A stretch of DNA of 64,000 nt from the NCBI GenBank assembly GCA_009809945.1, contig WTPW01002186.1, positions 22,028-86,027 of the forward strand. Reading direction: 5' to 3'. Below, one piece after another: positions 58,168 through 64,000 of this stretch. The notes beneath the pieces are model-generated. The model saw only the letters and a list, made by a program, of their open reading frames with translations, was not told where the DNA came from and did no database searches. The DNA is from Gigaspora margarita (lineage: Eukaryota > Glomeromycota > Glomeromycetes > Diversisporales > Gigasporaceae). Within the stretch, counting starts at the first letter, position 1. Every line of letters begins with the position of its first letter. A program made the position numbers and the translations under genes.

Positions 58168-59139
58168 TTGAATGATATGTTGTTGAATAATCCATTAATT
58201 TATGTCATAAATACTTATCCTAAAGGTCAATTGCACACTCGTCAGTCGTTGGCGAATACTTTTGACCCTTTATTTAATAGAACCTTGAATACTGAAACGG
58301 AAGTCATTGCAGTTATTAGTGCTAGTGAAGGTCTATTTATTAATTTATATAAATTTTGCTGATTTCAAAAGTGCAAACTAAGATTTGTTATTATTTTTAG
58401 GTCTTACTATCCTTTTCGCAACGTTCTTAGACCCTGGAAATTGATTGCGTCTTTTTTTTTGATCAATACGTTGTGTGTATCTCTAAATTTCAATTTTTTC
58501 TAAACTCTAAGATAACAATTATTTATTATATTATTATCATACATTATTGTTAATAAAAATATTTAGACCAACATGATGAATGGTGGTGATCCAACACAAA
58601 ATATTTTTTCGCGTGAATGATGAACCATCACTGTTGTTAGTGGTAAAACTTTTGGAACAACTGGTTGGTATGTTGGATGGTAAATCGGACCTAAATATTT
58701 GATAACAGCTGCTCTATCTGCACATACTATAATTGTGTTTTTGTGAATTAACTTCAGGTATGATCTTATATATCTGATATACATTAATTTCTTATTTTAT
58801 TCACATATTATCATTGATAATATTCTTTACCTGTATGTAACATCATAAAATCCATCCTCTTGGATGAGATTAATCATAAAGAATATTTCAATAATCAAAT
58901 TACAGTGTATTTATCAAGACGTGAAAAGCTAATGTCCGCATTATCATCAATTGGAAAGATTACGAGTTTCCTGAAGGGATTTTTAAAGGTTGTTATTGGT
59001 TGGTTAAAGAAATTGACATTATATTATAGAAACACCACCAAGTGAATTAAAAACATAAATATCTTGTAGAAGATTTTGTAAGTCTAATGAAACTTTTGAA
59101 CTTGTTGATTAAGTTGAAGCTGTATTAAGAAAGATTTGA
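58168..59139 (+). pseudogene. Kynurenine aminotransferase (BNA3/KAT-like) pseudogene
   Basis: Fragments follow the order of fold-type I PLP aminotransferases of the kynurenine–oxoglutarate type, which turn kynurenine into kynurenic acid. They are: KGQLHTRQSLANTFDPLFNR and TETEVIAVISASEG (58190-58330); a 70-bp intron (58331-58400); LTILFATFLDPGN; FDQYV; NIFSRE; then TITVVSGKTFGTTGWYVGW with the Schiff-base Lys codon at 58645-58647; GPKYLITAALSAHT; EINHKEYFNNQITVYLSRRE (58863-58922); PEGIFKGCYWLV in another frame; and RRFCKSNETFELVD (59074-59110). In-frame stops (TAA 58681-58683 after GW, TGA after DPGN), frameshifts and two internal deletions (between FDQYV and NIFSRE, and between NIFSRE and TITVV) show it is dead. 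The N-terminal 60 or so residues are missing. An intact paralogue is expected elsewhere in the genome. Confidence 0.75.
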
Positions 59140-59645
59140 TTTTAATAATTATACGTTATAAAAATATTTATATTATTAAAATGTGAACCCTTATGATATA
59201 TTTACTAAATAAATTAAATAATTAGAATGTTTTTGTTCTTGAAGTTATTCACCAGAAAATATACCTTTTTCAAAACATTATACCATTTATATTTATTCAC
59301 TGTATCAAAAAGATTTTTATATATTTAAAAATATTTGGGGAACGCGTAGATAATAAAACTTATAGCCAAATAGTAAAAAAAAAAAAAACATACACTTTTA
59401 TCAATCATCATTATACTAAAGTAAGATCCATTTTTAAGAATTTTGAGAGAGAATTGGAAAAAAAAATTCCTAAATTTTCTGATATTAGCCATTATATAAA
59501 AAAATATTTGGATACAAATAGATACGCTTGTGAGTACTTACTTACTCAACTATAATAATATGAATTTATGTTTATCAATGTCAGAGAAATATATGCTATG
59601 CGTATTTGCAATAATAAAAAAGAAAAAAAAGTTTTAACATTCTCT

Positions 59646-60767
59646 TTATTCAGTTTTCTTCTCCCATATTTTGCTATAAGCAATGACTTCATGATTTGTT
59701 GATTTCTTAATATGTTCCATGTTTTTGCTTAATTTAACCGTTTTTACATATGCACTAATAAAATTTAAAGTTGATTCCTTTAGCGGTATACAATGATCTT
59801 TACCCCAACAAAATTTTAATACATCTTCAAAATTAAATTCATTTACCATTCTACACATCCTATTAACCACAAATTTCAACAATTCAGTCAATCCCATCAT
59901 ATCTGCTTGCATATAAACATCCTTTAACAATTCAAGATCATCATCATTTATATCCATCAATTTATTTCCATAAAGATAAAATAAAATGACTCTAAAAGTT
60001 TTATATCCTAAATTATGAATTTTAATAGAATCAGATGTAGATTCACTCCATCCACCTTGTAACATTTTCTCAAAATAAGTAGAACCAGCAATTAAAATTA
60101 CTTTATGAGCTTTAATTCTAGTATCACAATCCAAAATAATTTCTATATCAGCCAATGTCTCATTTTCAAAAAATTTTTCCATTTTACATACATATCCTTT
60201 ATCAGTTTCCATATATTTATAATCGTTGAATAATAATAAATGAAAAATTAAATCAAATTCTTTTAATTTATTATCATCAGGAAATATTTTAGAAAAAGAT
60301 AAAAATCGATTATATCCATAATCTTTAAAATTATCGAATCCAAATTGATATCCCATATATCTTGAATTTGAAGGTAAATCAACCAAATGACTTATATTAT
60401 TATCATTTTCAATAGTTTCATCATCATCAAAGTTATTGGAATCTTGAGTGACATGATAAATTATTTCTACTTGTAATCTAAAATTTCTTCCTCTTGTTAA
60501 TATATTATTATAATGTTCATAAGGTGTTTGTACGGCTTCAAGAAATATATCAACAAAATTATTTTGTTGATTACCATTAGGGTAAACTTTTAATCTCCAT
60601 AAACTTGTATATGGAACCCAAAATTGTTTACTATAAAAATATTTATTATGTGAATATTCTTTTATCGCTTTCTGAAAATTAGGAATTTTCCAACTATATG
60701 TGCTCACATATGGATTATTAGGTGATGTTATTGCAATATCATATTCTTTTTGAAACATTTTTATCAA
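59646..60767 (-). CDS. MATH-BTB domain protein (SPOP-like)
   Basis: This is an intact single-exon ORF of 373 residues. Residues about 20-160 look like a MATH/TRAF-type domain (YSWKIPNF at the start, SKQFWVPYTSLWRLKVYPNG, then VDIFLEAVQT). Residues about 200-300 are a BTB/POZ domain (LADIEIIL, IKAHKVILIAGSTYFEKML, IHNLGYKTFRVILFYLYG), followed by a BACK-like tail (LLKFVVNRMCRMVNEFNFEDVLKFCWG). In animals and plants such proteins hold substrates through MATH and recruit cullin-3 through BTB, leading to ubiquitylation; that is family knowledge. An acidic loop (DDDETIENDNN, about 114-124) interrupts the MATH part. BTB families are expanded in these fungi, which fits. The minus-strand start is the first of two close Met codons. 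Poly(A) signals are not obvious in the 3' flank. Confidence 0.85.
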   Translation of the reverse strand: MIKMFQKEYDIAITSPNNPYVSTYSWKIPNFQKAIKEYSHNKYFYSKQFWVPYTSLWRLKVYPNGNQQNNFVDIFLEAVQTPYEHYNNILTRGRNFRLQVEIIYHVTQDSNNFDDDETIENDNNISHLVDLPSNSRYMGYQFGFDNFKDYGYNRFLSFSKIFPDDNKLKEFDLIFHLLLFNDYKYMETDKGYVCKMEKFFENETLADIEIILDCDTRIKAHKVILIAGSTYFEKMLQGGWSESTSDSIKIHNLGYKTFRVILFYLYGNKLMDINDDDLELLKDVYMQADMMGLTELLKFVVNRMCRMVNEFNFEDVLKFCWGKDHCIPLKESTLNFISAYVKTVKLSKNMEHIKKSTNHEVIAYSKIWEKKTE

Positions 60768-62834
60768 TAATAAATAATTGGAAAGAGTGAAAGAATATAC
60801 GTACGTACGTAAAAAAAAATTAACATTACATACTGTATATATTTTATATATTTAATATATTTAATATATTTATAATAATCATTATTATCCTTATTTTATG
60901 ATTGGTACGACTAAGCTTTTGTTCGCAGTACATCATTTTACATTGTAAGCATGAACGGCTGAATACAGGAATAGGGTATAAGTATTTTAGTATTTTATTT
61001 GATTTTATTTGATTTTATTTACCAAATAATAAATATCCTTTTTTTTTTTTTCAAAGATCGACAAGCTTATTTTTAGGAAATATCTATATGGATTAAGGCT
61101 TTGCTGCTTGTATTGTGTAATGTATATAATACCATACGTAACATATCGTATACCAATTACAAATTACTCTCGATATAAGAAAGATAGTCAGCATCGGGGC
61201 AATTCATTTTCCCGACCTTTTTAAAAAATATCGTTATTTTCATTATTTTAATGTATCAAAAAAAGACATTTGAAACAATAGGCTGTAAATGGCTAGGTAT
61301 TTCTGTTCTGGTAAGAATTCATAATAAAGAATTTTTATAAAACTTTTTTTTATTATATTGAGGGTTTTATTAATAACTTCCTTATGCAATTGGTCTTGGC
61401 ATAATTCTTATATCTAATTCTTATATAAAGAGTTATGTACGTACTTGTACAATATCGTTAAATATCGTTATTAGTATTTTAAATAAACCATAAATATATC
61501 TATATTCCATATTAGAAAAAGAAGTGGTTTGTTTTTGTCATTGAGATAAAATCATTTTGAAATCAGCAAATAAATGATTAAAAAATAAAAAGTATTGATA
61601 ATAAAGCGGAGAAATAACGGCCAGAGTAAGTTTGAGACCAACCAATTAAATACTGTATATTTAACTATTTTAGGTTAAAAAATTTTTACAATAAATAACA
61701 ATAAATAGAATACTATATACAAATAAGTTTTACAGTAATAATATAAAAGCTGTACGTACCTTTGGTAATTCGAGAATGACCAATTTTAATTTGTATAATT
61801 TGTATGATTCGTTCAAGCCACAAAAAGAAAGAAATTGATCTATTTATCGTATGTTGTCAATCGAGTTTAAATCGCTAATCAAAAAAAATTTCAATTATCA
61901 TATACGATGTTTATTAATATAATTAATCATTAAATTTTTTGAATATGTGAATGATATAAATCACATGTCCTGAATTGTTTTAGATGGCGATTTTTGGCTG
62001 CTTTATTATTGCTGTAAAACTATACCTGATTCTTCTATTTTGCCTGCAGAAATTCCAAATTTTCTTGGATGCTTTTGATTCAGTAACTTACAGCATTGAT
62101 AAATTCGATAAAGCAACATTTTGAGCTAATGTTTTATTCTCACTAGTAATTTGATTATAGAAAAAAACGGTATCAACGAATCATCCAATGACGTAAGAGT
62201 AGTTAATGCCATTTATTGGCTCGTTTCTAGCTGCATATTGTAGATCTTTTTTTTAAATACCGAATATATATATACTGTGGCTGCGCCATATCACGTACTG
62301 CACTTTTTATGGTCGCCCTGGATGGTTTCTCATCTTTATAAGATGGCTATACTTTCACTATGCTAAATTAAAATCATTACATTTTTATTATATATTATAT
62401 ATTATATATATGCTATAATATTTATCTTATAGTCTTTAAGAAATCTAGATCACTTGAATCTGTTTTTCAATTTCTTGAATTCAATAGGTATGACGGAACT
62501 CGGCATTTTCTCAAGTTTTGAAAGAACTTAAAATTGTCTATCCTTTGTTGCAAGGAAACAAAATTTTTAAAATAGGTTTAATTATTCAAATTTGTATGCC
62601 ATATGAAATACTTGGTAGTCCATTTTCGGTCAAACACAGTGAGAGTGTAGCAATAGTGCACGTAATAGTAAGCTGTATAGCTACGCATGTGGCCGTTCAT
62701 ATTTCGTGCACATGTCGTGCACATTAGAAAAATTTCATGCTAATTACGTATTCGTCGATTTTGTACGTACGTAGATTCCGTGCAACTGACGTGTGCACAT
62801 GTAAAAATTTCTTATGTCAATATATTTTATTAAA
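60768..62834. other. Intergenic region, no supported gene
   Basis: Upstream of the MATH-BTB gene (60768-61060) the DNA is AT-rich with ATTTAATATATTTAATATAT repeats and GTAC words. A 46-codon frame beginning ATGGCGATTTTTGGC at 61984 directly follows a TTTTAG, but it lacks family resemblance. Words GTGCACGT, GTGCACATG and CGTGCAC cluster at 62660-62800. Confidence 0.4.
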
Positions 62835-63099
62835 TAATATAGGCTAGGTGCTGCGAAAAGGGACCAAATTGACGAAACAAAAGATCTTCAGAAAATCAAT
62901 TTTGTATTGTAAATCTTATAATAACTTATAAGAAAATGCAAACTTTAAATGCCTACACTGCAAAATTATATTAATACAACAACTTAAGAGTTTTAAGTAA
63001 AAAATGATCCTAATATCATTTTAAATTGATTTATATAAAAAAATTAATTTTGAAAAAATTGTCAATTTGGTCCTTTTCCCCAGCACCTAACCCATATTA
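62835..63099. mobile_element. MITE, GCTGGGAAAAGG family, copy 2
   Basis: Ends GGTGCTGCGAAAAGGGACC and GGTCCTTTTCCCCAGCACC are inverted repeats, continued inwards by AAATTGAC / GTCAATTT and outwards by TAATATAGGCTA / TAACCCATATTA. It belongs with the element at 57702-57904. Confidence 0.72.
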
Positions 63100-63517
63100 A
63101 ACTAATGATATTTTAAAATATATAAAAAAAAAAAATCCTTTTTAGAAGAAAATAAGCCGACTAATAAATTTTTTCGTAAGTACAGAAATAAAATTTATTG
63201 ATATAAAAAGTTTATTTGATTTATAGAAAGAAAAAATTACTTTGTACATTGAAAATCGTTTACATTTTAAAAACTAAACTGGTAATTAATGAGTGTCGCC
63301 AAGTGAAACCCAAAAATAGTTATTATGAATTTCATAATATTCTAATAAACAGAATTTATTACTAAAAATTTCGCTATTCTTTACAATATCATGCATTATT
63401 TAGAACCTTTTTTGTTTTAAAATACTTAATTTCAGATAAAAATAGCTTATTTGTTTCAGTCACCACGTAGAGGTGTATCCTATGACTAGGAAAAATGTCT
63501 CAACAAAGAACTCGAAA
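63100..63517. other. AT-rich flank, no gene seen
   Basis: This stretch holds T- and A-rich sequence without recognisable coding content or element ends. Confidence 0.4.
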
Positions 63518-63795
63518 AACTCAAGTGAGCTGGGAATTTTATAGAACCTCAGTTTCTCAAACAAGAACTGATTAGATAACCCCTGCCGTTTGTCAGCTTG
63601 TGCTTTAAGGTTCATGTTGACGAAATGTGACCCGCTCGAAAGGAACACGAGGAATAAAAAACTCAAGTGAGCTGGAATTTTATCATATGTCAGTTCCTCG
63701 AGCAAGAACTGATTAGGTAACCCCGTCGCTTGTCAGTTTATGCTTTAAGGTTCAATGTTGACGAAACTTGATCCACTCGAAAAGAACACGAGAAA
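63518..63795. repeat. Tandem duplication with 141-bp period
   Basis: AACTCAAGTGAGCTGG begins both units (63518 and about 63659). CAAGAACTGATTAG, TAACCCC, TTGTCAG, TGCTTTAAGGTTCA and TTGACGAAA follow in the same order, and each unit ends CTCGAAA-GAACACGAG. It is less AT-rich than the flanks. The minus-strand ORF across it only mirrors the repeat. Confidence 0.8.
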
Positions 63796-63977
63796 AAAAT
63801 AAATAAAGTTGATTATAGTCAATAACAAAAAAAAATATTATAATATTCTTAAGAATATTCAACGTTATCTAAGACAGTTGAGATCAAAGGTATTAACCTC
63901 TGGTTGGGATATTTTCAGAAAACGTTAAAACATTCCCTAAAAATATCAATACTTTTGCCAAAAAAGCAAAAAGAAGT

Positions 63978-64000
63978 AAAAAAAAAAAAAAAAAAAAAAA
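63978..64000. repeat. Terminal poly(A) run
   Basis: The window ends in 22 A. Without flanking sequence this could be a retroelement tail, a homopolymer tract or a sequence edge. Confidence 0.8.

Noticed and set aside
61984-62124. 46-codon ORF after a TTTTAG acceptor-like site
   Set aside because: It is short and hydrophobic with no family match; could be chance.
63460-63705. 81-codon minus-strand ORF
   Set aside because: It spans a tandem duplication and encodes a mirrored repeat; there is no domain.

Overview
This looks like a nuclear genome window from an arbuscular mycorrhizal fungus (Glomeromycotina, Rhizophagus-like). The DNA is very AT-rich and gene-poor, with short spliceosomal introns. 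The recognisable protein families match that lineage: a GRF zinc-finger protein, an HMG-box (MATA_HMG-like) ORF, RNI-type leucine-rich repeat fragments, a MATH-BTB protein, a Rab32/38-like GTPase, a KRBA2-like integrase relic and a CGGBP1-like hAT relic. The assignment is inference from family content and composition; no marker was searched.

Layout. 1-8.7 kb: no gene, with foldback elements, MITEs and AT-rich tandem repeats. 8.7-9.9 kb: an intact GRF zinc-finger/coiled-coil gene. 10.7-12.7 kb: two hAT-type MITEs with perfect 8-bp target duplications, and a MITE carrying a telomere-like motif. 13.6-20.4 kb: two decayed LRR genes around a long integrase pseudogene that has been opened by a stack of nested insertions. 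25.2-25.7 kb: a short HMG-box gene. 27-52 kb: essentially a graveyard of transposons. It holds SINE-like retroposons with tRNA-like heads and target duplications, LINE-like 3' tails, three very large related hairpin elements, three copies of a 180-bp element starting AGGACCC with perfect 8-bp duplications, further TA- and TTA-flanked MITEs, a minisatellite, and a hAT transposase relic. 55.8-60.8 kb: a second genic island with a five-exon Rab32-like GTPase, a kynurenine aminotransferase pseudogene and an intact MATH-BTB gene, bracketed by two copies of one MITE family. The window ends in a tandem duplication and a poly(A) run.

The surviving genes point to nucleic-acid binding (GRF, HMG), vesicle identity (Rab32-like) and cullin-3 substrate adaptation (MATH-BTB). 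Nothing indicates that they act in one pathway. The strongest signals are structural: perfect target-site duplications that give exact insertion boundaries and relative ages, and families of unusually long inverted repeats.
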